From Limnephilus marmoratus (taxonomy: Eukaryota; Arthropoda; Insecta; Trichoptera; Limnephilidae), in assembly GCA_917880885.1 (NCBI GenBank), contig OU862906.1, forward strand, positions 60,430,665 through 60,494,664: a DNA stretch of 64,000 nt, given 5' to 3'. The notes beneath the pieces were generated by a model. The model did not search any database. It was not told where the DNA came from and saw only the letters and a list, made by a program, of their open reading frames with translations. Of the stretch, positions 21,953 through 33,339 are shown in pieces. Position numbers and translations under genes: made by a program. Within the stretch, counting starts at the first letter, position 1; each line of letters opens with the position of its first letter.

Positions 21953-22890
21953 TTAGGTCCTTACATATGAAATTGGCGTTTTGTATGGGAGGAAAATAAA
22001 GTCGATTTTTTTAAATATAATATATTTATTTAATCAAAGTATGTACCATTGCTATCTATGCACTTTTGCCATCTCATAGGTAGTTCATTGATCCCTTTAC
22101 TAAAAAAATCATTCGGACGGGAATCAATAAAATCTTTGAAGGCGGTTTGAACTGCCCCATCGGAGTTGAATTTTTTCTCTTGCAAAAAGTTATCCAAATT
22201 TCGAAAAAAATGGTAATCTGTTGAGGCAAGGTCCGGAGAGTACGGTGGATGTCTTAGACATTCCAATTGAAGCTCCTCTAATTTGGTAGCCGTCTGTTGT
22301 GCAGTGTGTGGTCTAGCGTTCTAACGCGAGTTTGTTGATTTGCTTCACTCAATTCGTGAGGTACCCACCTTTCAAACTTTTCACCTTCCCAATTTGCTTC
22401 AAGTGGATTAAAACAGTTTTATCACTAGCACCGCAGCCTGCAGCTAACTCGGACGTGGTTTGCGATGGATCCGCTTCCACAATAGCCTTTTTCTTCATTA
22501 TCAACTTTGGTCTCCAACCGTCCACGGGGCTTGTTCTGCAGGTCGAAATTTCCAGAACGAAAACGTTGGAACCATAAACGCACTGTGTTTTCTTTTGCGG
22601 CACCGTCGCCATACATATCATTAATCCTTCAAGCCGTTTCTACAGCACTGGTGTCACAGTGGAACTCGTACTCGTAAATAACGCGATATTTCAAGTTTTC
22701 CATTTTGTACTAAGTGACGCAAAGAAAAAAAACATTTAAGGAAAAAACAAATGAATTATAATTTTCGAAACACAAATACATGAGTCAATAGCTGTATAAA
22801 TTTGCATTTGGAATTCCTAACCAAAGAGAAGATATTTGAGATCAAAGTTGCCAGTACGGCAAAACGCCAATTTTATATGTAAGGACCTAA
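21953..22890 (-). mobile_element. mariner deletion derivative, copy B (about 938 bp, both ends present)
   Basis: Complete at both ends, with the terminal repeat TTAGGTCCTTACATATGAAA on the left and its complement on the right, next to TA. On the minus strand the N-terminal DNA-binding part runs from about 22700 to 22345 and the C-terminal block (MECLRHPPYSPDLA, DYHFFRNLDNFLQ) from 22266 to 22030. They are joined at the same place as in copies A and C, so the middle of the catalytic core, with the first catalytic Asp, is gone. A frameshift separates the overlapping N-terminal frames. It must be mobilised in trans. Confidence 0.9.
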
Positions 22891-22892
22891 TA

Positions 22893-23156
22893 TAATACTC
22901 ACTAGAAAGGTCTTCCATGTGTAGAATGGATATCAATGTCGCCATTGACTTAATCATTTTGATTCTAGCCCTTCATTTAGCACGCTCTGTGTCTTCTGGT
23001 ATATACCTGACATCGTACATCGCCATACCATTTTAATTTGCTGATGATGGTGAATCATTGTTATGTGCATGAAATATAAGCAAAGAATGGTCAGTCTTTT
23101 GAATCACGTGCAGATAAGTGATATTTCATCCCTTCTTCTTGTTGTGCCTTGTCCGT
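22893..23156. other. short unassigned spacer
   Basis: No feature seen between the mariner and the LINE tail. Confidence 0.4.
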
Positions 23157-23560
23157 TCAACGGACGTTGGCTATCATGTTGGCTATGCGGACTTTGTTTA
23201 CTGCGGCCCGGAACAGCTCCACGGTAGACTGGCCAAACCACTGCCTCAGGTTTTTCAGCCATGAGGTTCTCCTTCTTCCAGGGCCCCGTCTTCCGGCAAT
23301 CTTTCCCTGCATTATGAAATGCAGGATCTCATACTTCTCTGGATGTCTCATCACGTGTCCAAGATATTGAAGTTTTCGGATGTTTATGGTTTTAATTACT
23401 TCCTTTTCTTTATTCATCCGAACCATAACATCTTCATTTGTGACCCTGTCCATCCAGCTTATTTTAAGTATTCTTCTGTAGATCCACATCTCGAATGCCT
23501 CAAGTCGCCTAATTAATTCTTCAGTAAGCGTCCATGCTTCCATTCCATAAAATAATATTG
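23148..23560 (-). pseudogene. RTE-like LINE, C-terminal end of ORF2
   Basis: An open frame of 128 codons reads as the tail of an RTE-type reverse-transcriptase ORF: RLEAFEMWIYRRILKISW, KLQYLGHVMRHPEKYE, GRRGPGRRRTSWLKNLRQW, then a stop after FRAAVNKVRIANMIANVR. The endonuclease and RT catalytic domains are missing, as in a 5'-truncated copy. The frame is still open, so the copy is not very old. The other RTE-like remnants (27.6 and 33.3 kb) belong to different subfamilies and are more decayed. Confidence 0.85.
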
Positions 23561-23676
23561 AAAATTTTTATTTAAATTTAATATTTCATCCCAAGTGCGC
23601 TTTAACCTAAACTTCTAATTCAATAAATCATGTATGTCTATCTAAGTAATCTATTCAAGTTGTCTTTCTTACTAAA

Positions 23677-23775
23677 ATGACCGGTCAGTGGCTGAGTTGG
23701 CATCGCGTTTGGCTCCCACCCAAGCGTCCCGTGTTCGATTCCTCGAATTATGATAGATTCATAAATAAATGTCTA
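23677..23775 (+). repeat. tRNA-derived SINE (family S3), copy 2
   Basis: ACCGGTCAGTGGCTGAGTTGG with A box TGGCTGAGTTGGCATC and B box GTGTTCGATTCC, ending in ATAAATAAATG. It matches 9255-9345 closely through the B box. Confidence 0.65.
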
Positions 23776-24559
23776 ATGAGTTAACATGTGAGTTGTGGGT
23801 TCTGCAAGGTATTTAAGGCTTACATTTTACAGCCACTCATACCTGTGTACTGTATACTGTGTACTATTGGCAGATGAAAAAGGCATATATCAGTGGCTGG
23901 TTGTGAGAAGAAGGGTTAGACGGAGAAATAAAAAAACGTTTCCCTTTTATTCCCGGTGCAGCTTAGCACGTGAGAATCCAATCGAAAATTCGATGCTCGG
24001 TTTAGTTCAAGAAAATCTCTAATCCGAGGGATTCCTTCGGTGGACAATGTCATTAGTGTTTTTGCCTTCAGTAATGACACTGGAAAAAGCGAAGGAAAAT
24101 TAATTGCCTTATTCCTTAGATTACAGGATAAATGAAAAATAATATTAGATTTTACTTCTGGATAAAACATGGGCACAGGAAATTCAATCTGTTTACCGGG
24201 GAAAAATAATTTAAAAAATATGAATAAATTTCATTCAAGTAACTTATTATATTTTTTTTGCACAAGTGATATCCCCAGTAAATAGGAAGGTTGGACAATA
24301 CCTGACTACTTAATTTGATCACAATACGAATATAGGTACCTAAAGCTAGATTTTGGATGGAGACTTCTTACTTCTAAATAATGAAGTGCAAACACACGTC
24401 GTATACCTATGCTGAATTAAATATGCCATATCATTTTATACAATTAACACCGTGCTTACCGGGTTTCAAGCCAGAGAAAAAAGCTTTCTTCACTGCCAAC
24501 TGTGTGTTAAATTATCAATCACTTTTAATTTGGTCTTATAAAAATGATTTATACCTGTT
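23776..24559. other. AT-rich interval, nothing recognised
   Basis: No supported gene or repeat. Confidence 0.4.
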
Positions 24560-24988
24560 TTAAGGCTCTGCAACCGGGCTCGAAAAGAAGAAGATGGAGA
24601 GAGACGAAATTACGAATGTTAAAGAGAACGCTAATATTTACAGCGGCAAAATCGATGCGAAAATTGCGAAAATGTTTAATAAAACACGACTCGTTTAAAA
24701 TAGAGCAAAAATCTCGCGGGCATTGTCTTAAACAGCATTGAAAGAAACACTGAATTTTTTCATACATATAACTTGTAAAATAACTGAAACAAACGTGTTT
24801 ATAATAATTTTTGGAGCATACTTTGCGATTTTTTTCCATCTTGGAAATTTTATATAATTTGCTCTTCGGCGCGGACAATGTCTAGGTATTATCTTCTAGA
24901 ATAACATATATTTTTTAAGAGCTTTAAAACTTACCGTGTTTAAGGGAGATATGTAAGAAATCGGTAGAAATTCGGGTTGCGGGCCCTT
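24560..24988 (+). mobile_element. TIR MITE with TTAA at its edge, copy 1 (about 430 bp)
   Basis: Left end TTAAGGCTCTGCAACCGGG; the right end read inward is AAGGGCCCGCAACCCG. An inverted homologous copy at 35896-36293 has TTAA on both sides. The interior is conserved between copies (for example AACACGACTCGTTTAAAATA) and does not code. It is distinct from the TTAAGAG family at 1076 but shares the TTAA preference. Confidence 0.65.
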
Positions 24989-25506
24989 CAGGAAAACTGT
25001 TAAATAAATCATATAATTAAACTTATTGAATAAAATACTTTGGATAATTAAATTGTTAAAAGACCCCTAAAAGGATGTCATTTTACCTAGGTAGATACCA
25101 AAATTCTCCCTAATATGAGTGGCTAGGTACCTGTGTAGGAAAAAATAATTCAAATTTATCCCATGCGGCCGGAATAAATTAAAAAGTTATTTTTGAGGGA
25201 GGTTCGCCTGAATAAATGTCACATTAGCCGTTAATGGCGAGCTTTTAAATTCATAAATTTATTTGAATCTGGCACATTTTTTCATGAATCTTCTGCGAAC
25301 GAAAAAACACCTCCTCGCAAAAAGGGGTAATCTTTACCAAACAATCTGATTGTCTGAAATAGCGAAAGGACTTTAATAGCTTTTGTCAGAAATTCTACTA
25401 TATTTTTCTCGAAACTCAATCGAAAATCTGGAAATCTGGAAATCCGGTCAAATGCTCTTTGATTTTGACTCTTGTCAAATGCTCTTGACTCTCAAGAGCA
25501 TTAATT

Positions 25507-25620
25507 TGATCGAAAATCAGAAGGACGCTGGTTCGAGTCCCGTCGGCGGCATGTATCTTTTCTCGGGAGATTTTTTCAACGTAGATGAGTGTTTCAGGCT
25601 AATAATTATTACTTAAGTAT
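25507..25620 (+). repeat. tRNA-Ala-like SINE (family S1), copy 2, 5'-truncated
   Basis: Starts inside the tRNA head (GGTTCGAGTCCCGTCGGCGG is the T arm plus acceptor) and continues with the same body as 15118-15190 (ATGTATCTTTTCTCGG, GATGAGTGTTTCAGGC). It ends in an AATAATTATT-rich tail. Confidence 0.7.
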
Positions 25621-25802
25621 AATAATTTATTTTTATTTTTAACTTTATGAGTAAAAGCTCAAAGTGTAATATGTGATAGAGGTGCCAATATCTTTTCTGA
25701 TTTTCTGTCTCAAGTTTTTCGATTGAGTTTCGCTAATATTATCTTCATTTAATTAAATATTACAATTTGAGGTTTTACTCGTAAAGTTAAAAATAAAAAT
25801 AA
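25621..25802. repeat. small inverted repeat around an S2 SINE fragment
   Basis: Arms at about 25621-25672 and 25746-25800 are imperfect inverted copies rich in AGTTAAAAATAAAAATAAAT. Between them lies the S2 body fragment (TTTTCTGATTTTCTGTCTC). One arm recurs near 32468-32510. It is either a MITE or two tails brought together. Confidence 0.5.
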
Positions 25803-26094
25803 ATATGTTTTTCTCCTCAATTCCTTGCCGCTTCGCATCGTATTAATTATCAAAAAATGATGTGTTTCAATTGATCATAACACGGCATAAGATTCTGAAA
25901 AAATAATGTAAAATCTGTGGCTTTCTTCTTAAAAGGTCTATATCAGTTTTCGATACAGTGTAGTATATTTTTGTGTTTTCACCTATAATTGGGCTAAGTT
26001 CCGAATTCTGAAAGAACTTCAAGAAAGGATTTTTCGATTTTCGGAGGCCAATATTATAAAAGTTGTCTGTTTTTCTTCAAATTAAAACCCCCTG

Positions 26095-26230
26095 AAAACA
26101 GCAAATTCCCTTCCCTTCCCCTCACTCGTTCCCACTCCGTCTTCCATCTCCACACTCCCCTCTCCCTCCCCGCATTCCATACATTCAGTCCCGGTACATT
26201 CAGTTTTCAAACAGCTCGCGTGCTCACTAT
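26095..26230 (+). repeat. dispersed repeat family R7, copy 1
   Basis: CCATACATTCAGTCCCGGTA then CAGTTTTCAAACAGCTCGCG, preceded by a C/T-rich stretch, recurs at 52095-52215 and inverted at 58495-58660. The orientation fits a retroposon 3' region. Confidence 0.6.
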
Positions 26231-26650
26231 ATGTATAGAACCCATCGCGGGCATGGACACATCAAATCCCCAAAGTTTCATTGCAATCTGATGAACGGTT
26301 TGCCATGCACAATTTCATGATGCCAGAACTCACTATTGTATATAGAAACTATCGCGGGCATGCGCATATCAAATCAAAGTTTCATTGCAATCGGATGAAC
26401 GGTTAGCAACACATAATTTCATGACGCCAGAAACCATCGCGAGCATGCACATATCAAATCCCCAAAGTTTCATCGTAATCGGATAAACGGTTAGTAATGC
26501 AAAATTTCATGATGCCAGAACTCACTATTTTATATAGAAGTAAAAATTTGGTCGCAATCGGGTGAATGGTTTAGCAACGCATAATATATCTTATCACATA
26601 CATACATACATAGACAGAAACAAACATATTTTCATTTGTATAATAGATCT
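26225..26650 (+). repeat. about 110-120-bp tandem repeat leading into a CATACATA tail
   Basis: Three to four diverged units of ATCGCGGGCATG, then TTTCATTGCAATCGGATGAA, then CGGTTAGCAACGC and TTTCATGATGCCAGAACTCA. They are followed by ACATACATACATACATAG and ATTTTCATTTGTATAATAGA. This order looks like the 3' end of an RTE-like LINE as known from other insects, here with the unit amplified in tandem. Confidence 0.55.
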
Positions 26651-26959
26651 TATAAGAGCGCCCCTGTCTGCACAGTGTAAAGATAGGAGAAATATTTCGC
26701 CAACCGGTTGGGTAGCGTTGTGAGACGGGTTATGGGAAAGGTTTTATCAAACAGAATCATCATCAAAAACTAATATTTATTTAAGAAATGAAGACAATAT
26801 TAATGAAAACACTAAATAGATAGCATTTAGTTCTGGTCGAATCTTCCAATCATACACAAAGAAAGCAGCGAATAAAAATATATCTTAAGAAAATGAACAT
26901 AATGTTGGTAGTTCTTGGTCGAAGAATTATACAAAATATGACCAAACCGGATAGGATAG

Positions 26960-27100
26960 GGACACATTAGCATAGTTTGTAGAGCACTGACCCGGATAGT
27001 CATAATTCCTGGGTTCGTGTCCCAGATGTGACCTTATCTTTTTCTGATTTTTCTGTTTCAGATTTTCGATTGAGTTTCGCTAATGTTATCTTACTTAAGA
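26960..27100 (+). repeat. tRNA-derived SINE (family S2)
   Basis: TTAGCATAGTTTGTAGAGCA is an A-box region and GGGTTCGTGTCCC a B-box region, in a tRNA-like order. They are followed by the S2 body (TTTTTCTGATTTTTCTGTTTC, GAGTTTCGCTAATGTTATC) that also occurs at 19287-19345 and 25693-25745. This is the only copy with its head. Confidence 0.65.
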
Positions 27101-27620
27101 GGTAATACCACCGGTGAGAAATCTCGACGGTAGGTATTTTCAAAAATTATCGTTGTCGCGCAGCGCTCACAAAAGAACTAGCTATAGATGTGTGGGTGAG
27201 ACCACGTGAGTGTTTGGCTCGAACACCCTCTCGCCCCCTCTGCGTCTCCTGCCTACTGCGGTAGTCTTACCGTCTTCCGCGAATCTCATCGCATGCATGT
27301 TTCGACTTATTTCGTCGCTAATGAAGTTTTTGACTCGGCCTTAGGGTGTATACCGCTCTCCATAGACAGAAAAAAGGGCGCATTATTTTTAAACGCACGA
27401 GGTCTCTAAAGTTGCATATGATTTGTAGCTATTCGAAACGTACTAAACGACCCGAAGTTTAGAAAAAACTATATTTCGTGTTTGGAAAAAATAAAATAAT
27501 GGTCTTTTGTTTTGTAGCAAACTTACATTTATTCAATAACGGCTGTACAAAGAACACAAAACATATTTTGTCCAATATACGTAATCTAGTTGTTAAAAAT
27601 GTAAACTAACTAAAACTAAC
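27100..27620. other. unassigned interval
   Basis: A 67-codon ORF at 27206-27409 has no recognisable content. No repeat match found. Confidence 0.35.
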
Positions 27621-27624
27621 TAAC

Positions 27625-28355
27625 TAACCATCACGCCGTTTCTCCGCAGGGGTAGGCAGAGAGTATGGACCGCCAAACAACTCGATCTTGGCACACACTC
27701 CTTGCCTCGTTCACATATAAGTAACTGATTCACTTGGTCGTGCCATGTCTTCCTCGGGCGTCCCCGACTTCTTCTTTCATTCACATTTACGTCATATATT
27801 CTCCTTACACTCCTTTACTCGTTCATTCGCTCTACATGCCCAAACCATCTGAGCGTCCCTTTCTTAATCTTACTCATTACGCTTACATCAGCCTTGCATT
27901 CTTCGCGGATCTCCACATTTTTCACACGATCGTACATGGTTTTACCACACATACGCCTCAGGGATCTCATTTCTACAGCATTCAGTCTACTTTCATCCTT
28001 CCTCTGTCAGTTCCATGCCTCACTGCCATACATCAGGGTAGGTACCAGCACTCAATTATGGACGGCTACCTTCGCTTCTTTTGACAGTTTTTTGTTGGCG
28101 CCAAAGGCGTTCGTCCTCCATTAATAGAGTTGCCTTCATTTACCCTTCTTTCGATATCTCTGTCAAAACTACCATCTCTCGTAAACATACTTCCCAAGTA
28201 CACAAACTCACCCACCTGCTCCAAATACTCATCATTCACAACTATGTTGCACATTGTTTTCATACTATCTCTTTCAAATACCATGACTTTAGATTTACTT
28301 ACATTCATCATTAACTCATTCTTCATACATACTTCGATCATCCTAGACACGACAG
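27625..28355 (-). pseudogene. RTE-like LINE ORF2 remnant
   Basis: On the minus strand the region after the RT core is readable across frames. From 28350: NVSKSKVMVFERD, LEQVGEFVYLGSMFTRDG and DIERRVNEGN. Then come MYGSEAWN, LNAVEMRSLRRMCG, KKGTLRWFGHVERMNE, and RGRPRKTWHDQVNQLL near 27770. At least two frameshifts and a stop break it, one near 28085. This arrangement is typical of insect RTE-like elements. It ends about 27625 without a clear tail. Confidence 0.8.
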
Positions 28356-28424
28356 ACTGTTAAAAATGTAAAAGGGAAAAATAACACGTTTTCTGGATAA
28401 AACTAAGATACTAAACAATAATGT

Positions 28425-28580
28425 ACACCAACTGTACTGAATATCCAGGCACTTCCCCACCTTCCTCTTCCTCACTTCCTTCCGCTCCCCATTATCTTCA
28501 GCCTCACAACATACCCTAATTGTGGATGCCATAGTCTCACTGGCTCTTGTGCGGTATTCACATAAAAAACAACATTTTTT
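28425..28580 (+). repeat. dispersed repeat family R6, copy 1
   Basis: A C/T-rich block, then CAGCCTCACAACATACCC, GGATGCCATAGTCTCACTGG and CTTGTGCGGTATTCAC, then an A-rich end. Copies are at 37835-37985 and 49070-49245. Confidence 0.6.
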
Positions 28581-28799
28581 AACAAAATATAACAAATAAA
28601 ATATAACGTTTGGATAAAACTGAATGTTAACGTAGTTTAAAGGCAGCGATTACTTAAAATCTTGCTTCGAATTCAAATTTAACATTATATTTATTGAATG
28701 TAGTTTGGCGCTATTATAACCTTTTCAAGCATTATAGCCAGCGACCGAAGGAGATACACACATCTTTCCACGTTTTTTTTTCATTAGCTCCACATATGG

Positions 28800-29175
28800 G
28801 ATCCTTAGGAAAAAAAATCCTCAGGGCCTATGTCATCTTTGGGGACGCTGTGTAGGGGTCCTTACAGGGAAAGGAAGGAGAGGAAGTTCTGGGAAGGGAG
28901 GTATCTGTCAATGGGTCCAAGGGTGACAGAAGTATGAATCCAACCCTCCCATTAAGGTGCAAGGCAATGGATCGAGAGAGTCCGGGTGGAGAGGTCAAAA
29001 GGTCTCCTTCGACCAGTCTCTCCCGATCCGGCCCGCCACGCAGAAGGTGGGCAAATGCAGAGACGTAGCGAATTACATGGGGAGACCTATGGCAGGGGTC
29101 TTGGTTATCCAATTCACGGGGCGGCGGAATCCATATCCGCCATAAGGCCATAATCCTGGTAAATACGCGAAGCAC
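28800..29175 (+). repeat. dispersed SINE-like repeat (family R5), copy 4
   Basis: CTCAGGGCCTATGTCATC start, GGAAGTTCTGGGAAGG, GGTGCAAGGCAATGGATCGA, and GGAGACCTATGGCAGGGG near the end. The long minus-strand ORF (28828-29175) shares its peptide with the ORF at 3790-4023 only because the repeat DNA is shared. Confidence 0.6.
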
Positions 29176-29640
29176 TTTGTAATAATAATAATAATAACAT
29201 TATATTTATATAGCGCTGTTTTGTGACATTTCACTTCAAGTGCGCTTAACTATAATAAATTTAAAAAATAATCCTACAGTGCTCTTTATAATATTGAGAA
29301 AATAATAAAATAAAAATACAATTATGAGGAAACCGAAACCAAACAATCACGGGAAACTTGAGAACATGGCTTATTATTATTACGTATATTGGAAAGATGT
29401 TAAGATTCATGAATGGTATGATTTTTTAAGTAATTTTGTTTTTAAAGCCAGTTTAAATTCAGCCAAATTCTGGATATTAGTAAGAGCTGAGGGAAGTTTA
29501 TTCCAAATGAGAGTAATTAGTAACATCTAAATCTGCTGACCTTAGAGTAAGCTGTCTCTCGCTTAAGTTTTGTCGGACACATAGTTCCAATATATAGGCT
29601 GGCGCCATTCCTTGCAATATTTTGAAGGTCAAGCAGATCT
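29176..29640. repeat. AATAAT tract and unassigned repeat-like sequence
   Basis: AATAATAATAATAATAACA at 29181-29200 leads into TTATATAGCGCTG and then ordinary AT-rich sequence. Possibly the edge of another retroposon; not resolved. Confidence 0.35.
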
Positions 29641-30165
29641 TGAAAGATCTTGATTATAGAAAGAAAACACCTTCGAATGAGAATATGGGAAGATATTGGA
29701 AAAGAAAACTAACGTTTAACGAAAACACGAATGGAAAGAGGAAAAAAGGAATGGTCAATTGGAATTATATAACAGATATGCCACCTGAATTGTTTAAAAT
29801 GAAAAAAGAGGAATTTTACCATGAATTATCTTCACCGAATAATGAAAAACTCGAAAGGAATACGGTGGGTCAAAGTGATGATAATTTTTAAGCAATAGAA
29901 ACTTTGGAAAAATATGTGAGCTGCGGCCAAAACTTCAGTTGCTAGAGTATTAAACATGTTACAGCACTCGCAATTTAAAGGAAATATGCAACAAATTATG
30001 TAAAATAAAATGAAAACCAAGTAATAGAGCAATTTACAAAAGAAACAGGATTACATGTGCCTGTGGACAGTGTAACGATGAAAACAAAAACTTTTTAGCG
30101 GCAAGTCCGGTTGACCTAATCGGTAAGGATACTATAATTGAAGTTAAACGCTTCTTCAAACTTTG
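29640..30165 (+). pseudogene. YqaJ-type exonuclease remnant of a DNA transposon
   Basis: First readable frame 29622-29891: NYITDMPPELFKMKKEEFYHEL then LERNTVGQSDDNF. After frameshifts, near 30040-30150, FTKETGLHV and then, in another frame, ACGQCNDENKNFLAASPVDL with GKDTIIEVK. The last piece is the core of YqaJ viral-recombinase-type exonucleases, where ASPDG and the E.K of VEVK carry metal-binding residues. Here the Asp after ASP is replaced (ASPVDL). Some eukaryotic DNA transposons (ISL2EU) carry such an exonuclease next to their transposase. Several breaks make this a pseudogene. Domain call by recall of the motif. Confidence 0.6.
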
Positions 30166-30183
30166 CAAATACACTTTGTGGCG

Positions 30184-30300
30184 TCATTTTTAATTAAATG
30201 AGAACAAATAACTTTGTAAAAATAGCACGATGTAATCAATTTAATCAACATGTTTCGAAAACAGAGTGTTCTTCGTCAGAATAGGATTAATACTAAAAAT
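30184..30300 (-). repeat. CTGACGAAG...GAAAC conserved motif, minus strand
   Basis: On the minus strand CTGACGAAGAACACTCTGTT is followed by TTCGAAACATGTTGATT, comparable to 41807-41850. See the finding on the shared motif. Confidence 0.35.
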
Positions 30301-30789
30301 CAAACAAATATGGACACATAAGAATTATAGACAAAATATTAAAGGGAGAAGCATTTTATCGAAAGAAAACGACGTTCGAAGGAGACAACACAGAGGTGTC
30401 GAAAAAGAAAACTAAGGTATAACGGTTATCCAATAAATGGTTCCCGGGCGATGGTATAGGTAACGCAACGAAAGATGAAAGCAATAAAAATGCTTAGAAT
30501 TGATGTATTGGTGTATCCGTGTGTCTTCAAACTACGCCTGCTTATCCTCTGTCTTGCTTATTTTATTATAATTGCCCACTTATTGTAACTAGTGTAGAAG
30601 AGACAGCAAGTTTTTATGGCGCTGATAACATATTGTTTTGGTGCACTTACGGGGTGTCCTATTCATTCAATTCGTAAATGTGATGAAAACATACATATAC
30701 CTTCGCAAGTACCGCAAGTGAAATAATGACTAGTTTTTAAATTTGAAATTATTAATAGTGTTTGTAAAGTGTGCAAGTGTAATATTTAT

Positions 30790-31002
30790 TATTACAACAT
30801 GGAGTCCTGTTACAAAACGGGACATGGCAAATCACTGAATGGGCAAACTCGAGAAATTTTATTCCGCGTGTTTAATTTTTTTGTGCATAATATAAAAAAC
30901 GGTGGTCAACTTTTAAGCATAAATGACTTGAATGATTTGACGTCTGAGGCAACTGGAGCAACTGGAGTATCACAGAGTAGTATTCAACTTATTCTACTTT
31001 AA
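30790..31002 (+). pseudogene. transposase N-terminal (DNA-binding) exon, probable
   Basis: The frame 30769-31002 contains GHGKSLNGQTREILFRVFNF, NNGG-like spacing and TSEATGATGVSQSSIQLI. This matches the remembered N-terminus of transposase-like insect proteins in which GK.L..QTR..I..V..F is followed by a helix-turn-helix with TGVS..TV..I. No downstream catalytic exon was found within several kb, and ATGATG-type duplication near 30955 may be a lesion. It might belong to the same decayed element as the exonuclease at 29.6 kb. Confidence 0.4.
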
Positions 31003-31009
31003 ATCTTTT

Positions 31010-33335
31010 GTACCTTTGTGTTAGTAATCTGTTATATTTTAGATAATATACCTACGTATAGATAGTTGCTGATGATTGCTATGATATGATACATAACTAA
31101 ATAATTACTGTTGCTGATGATTGCTTACACATAATTATAAAAAAATAAATATTCAGTAAGCAGACAAGTTTTTAAGCACAGATTATGGAAATCACACTCC
31201 ATTTCAACAATTACTACAAGAAACAACTATTTACATAGACAAAATGTGTTATTAGGTTCTTAGTTCAGGTAAACTATGTAATTCATGCGTATGGAGTTTG
31301 AAACGAAACTTTACAAATATCAAATTCATACAAAAAAGGTGACAATGGAGGTGTTTTATATAGGAAACTTTTAACTTTGAATGAAAATCGAATTTTAATG
31401 CATATTTTTCGTCTATCTCGACCGAAACCGATGTTTCTTTCAGTAATTAAGTTTTAAAGTAGTTTTCTTTTCAAAATCTATGCCTATTAAACGTGTAGCG
31501 GCATGTGGCGGCTTTACTTTATAAAATATTATGTATATTATAATAAATTAATCTTTTTTATTAACACTTTTTTTTAACCTTGTCGTTATTTACGAATACC
31601 CATTTGAATTCAATCCTGAAGATTATTTTGATAACCTTCAGTATTTCAATAAAAATGTTGTAAAACAAAATAAGTTTTATGTAATCGACTTCAACACGCT
31701 GTGGCTTCGAATTCTCAATAGTGAAATAATTATTAATTGTTTTTTTTTAAAGCCTAAAACGAAACACGCTGTATGAAAGTTTTGCATCTGTGTGAGTACT
31801 GTGATGAAGTCAACTTAACTTGTGAGACCTATACCTATAACGCCTCCCAAATTAAAAATTTGTTATAGTACTTGACATAAACAATTTTAATTTGGCTCAA
31901 TTTTAGTATGAAAGCTCGATCAGTATTGGTATACCGCGATAAGTCACTAAACAGAAAAAAAACGAATAAAAAAATATCGATTACTCGGGGAAGGACAACA
32001 CTAGTCTACCGATAAAATTCGTTACATCACTACTTCGCTTTGTATGTATTTGTCAAAACCCTCGTTCCCCGACCTCCCTCAAGCAAAGTGAGCGAAAGGG
32101 ATACCTGCACATTGGGCTGAAAATACCTAAATAAAATCTTCGAAATCGATGTTTTGTATTCCCCATTTTTCTTATCCAAAACTGGACCGATTTTAATTTT
32201 TTTTTTTCACTAACTGTATTAGAAGAAAACATTGTTTGGTTTGTATACTGAACGTCTTTTGACGGCGTTTAAACCAGGCAATTTTATTCATTTTTGGAAG
32301 GTCCTAACTTCTAAGAGAAGTAAATTATCAAAAAAAGCAAAACGTACCGACACGCTAATGGTTGATATCTATATTACGTAAAAAAAATTTTACTCTAGGG
32401 TCAAAATCCAGAGAGATAAACGGGGAATACGTTTGTATGGAAAAGACGCCGCTAGTATTTCCTCTTAAGTATTACAATTTGGGGTTTTACACATTAAGTT
32501 AAAAATAAAAACTAATATTTTTGCTGGGTACAAGTTATTCTTGGGCGTGACAGCCAGCTGAATCTACTTCCGAAGGTATTTTCAACCAATCAAAATCTTC
32601 AAATAGTTTGTCAATTTGTAAGGCGAAACAGCTAAACATCACGCCTAAAATGAGTAGGTGGGTAGGTATACTTAGTCGACATTTTACATTTGTGTTTGGT
32701 AAAAACTAATGCATAAAAGCCAAAACGAAATTCTACAAAATAAACACGAAACAATTAATATTTTTGGACACTGGTGCAATTATTAATTTGTTTGGATGTA
32801 CATATTCATCACGCCGAAAATTATTTATAACAATAACCCAATTAAGATTTGTTCCCGGCAATACGTATTTTCATTGTTTGAAGCTCGATTCATAATTACA
32901 ATGAACAACAGGAAACTGAATAATAGCTTTACGTGTTGAACGTTCAACAAAAAAAAGTTGATTGCATTATTTTTGTACATTCATTTGTTTCATTTATTGC
33001 CTGGGTTATTATAATAATTATTTACTTAATTGCAAAATGGAGATTTTATCTGAATAAAGGCGTTTTGTTATAATAACACGTTTTCATTTTGCCAATTTTA
33101 ATTGAAATGTTATGAATTGAGGAAAATTATTACATTGTTCGTCCAAATAAACAGCCAGTGTTTTTTAAGCAATATTAACATTGACATTTAACTATTTAAG
33201 TAGTATGTATATTAATGTTAATTTTTTTTTTCATATTTTACAAATAAATTTTCCTAACGTAGGATTTAGTATTTTCCTAACCTAACATAATAAATCCTAA
33301 CCTAGGATTTCTTCTTTGAAACCACCTCATTGCTA
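31010..33335. other. AT-rich interval, nothing recognised
   Basis: About 2.3 kb without supported gene, RNA or terminal repeat, apart from a repeat arm near 32468-32510 shared with 25746-25800 and short CCTAACCTAA pieces near 33271-33303. Confidence 0.45.
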
Positions 33336-33339
33336 AAAT

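Noticed and set aside
26225..26650. CRISPR-like array
   Set aside because: The units are about 110-120 bp, diverged and contiguous with no regular short repeat-spacer pattern; it reads as an amplified retroelement 3' region.
33245..33310. Telomeric CCTAA repeats
   Set aside because: Only a few scattered CCTAACCTAA words, not a tandem array.
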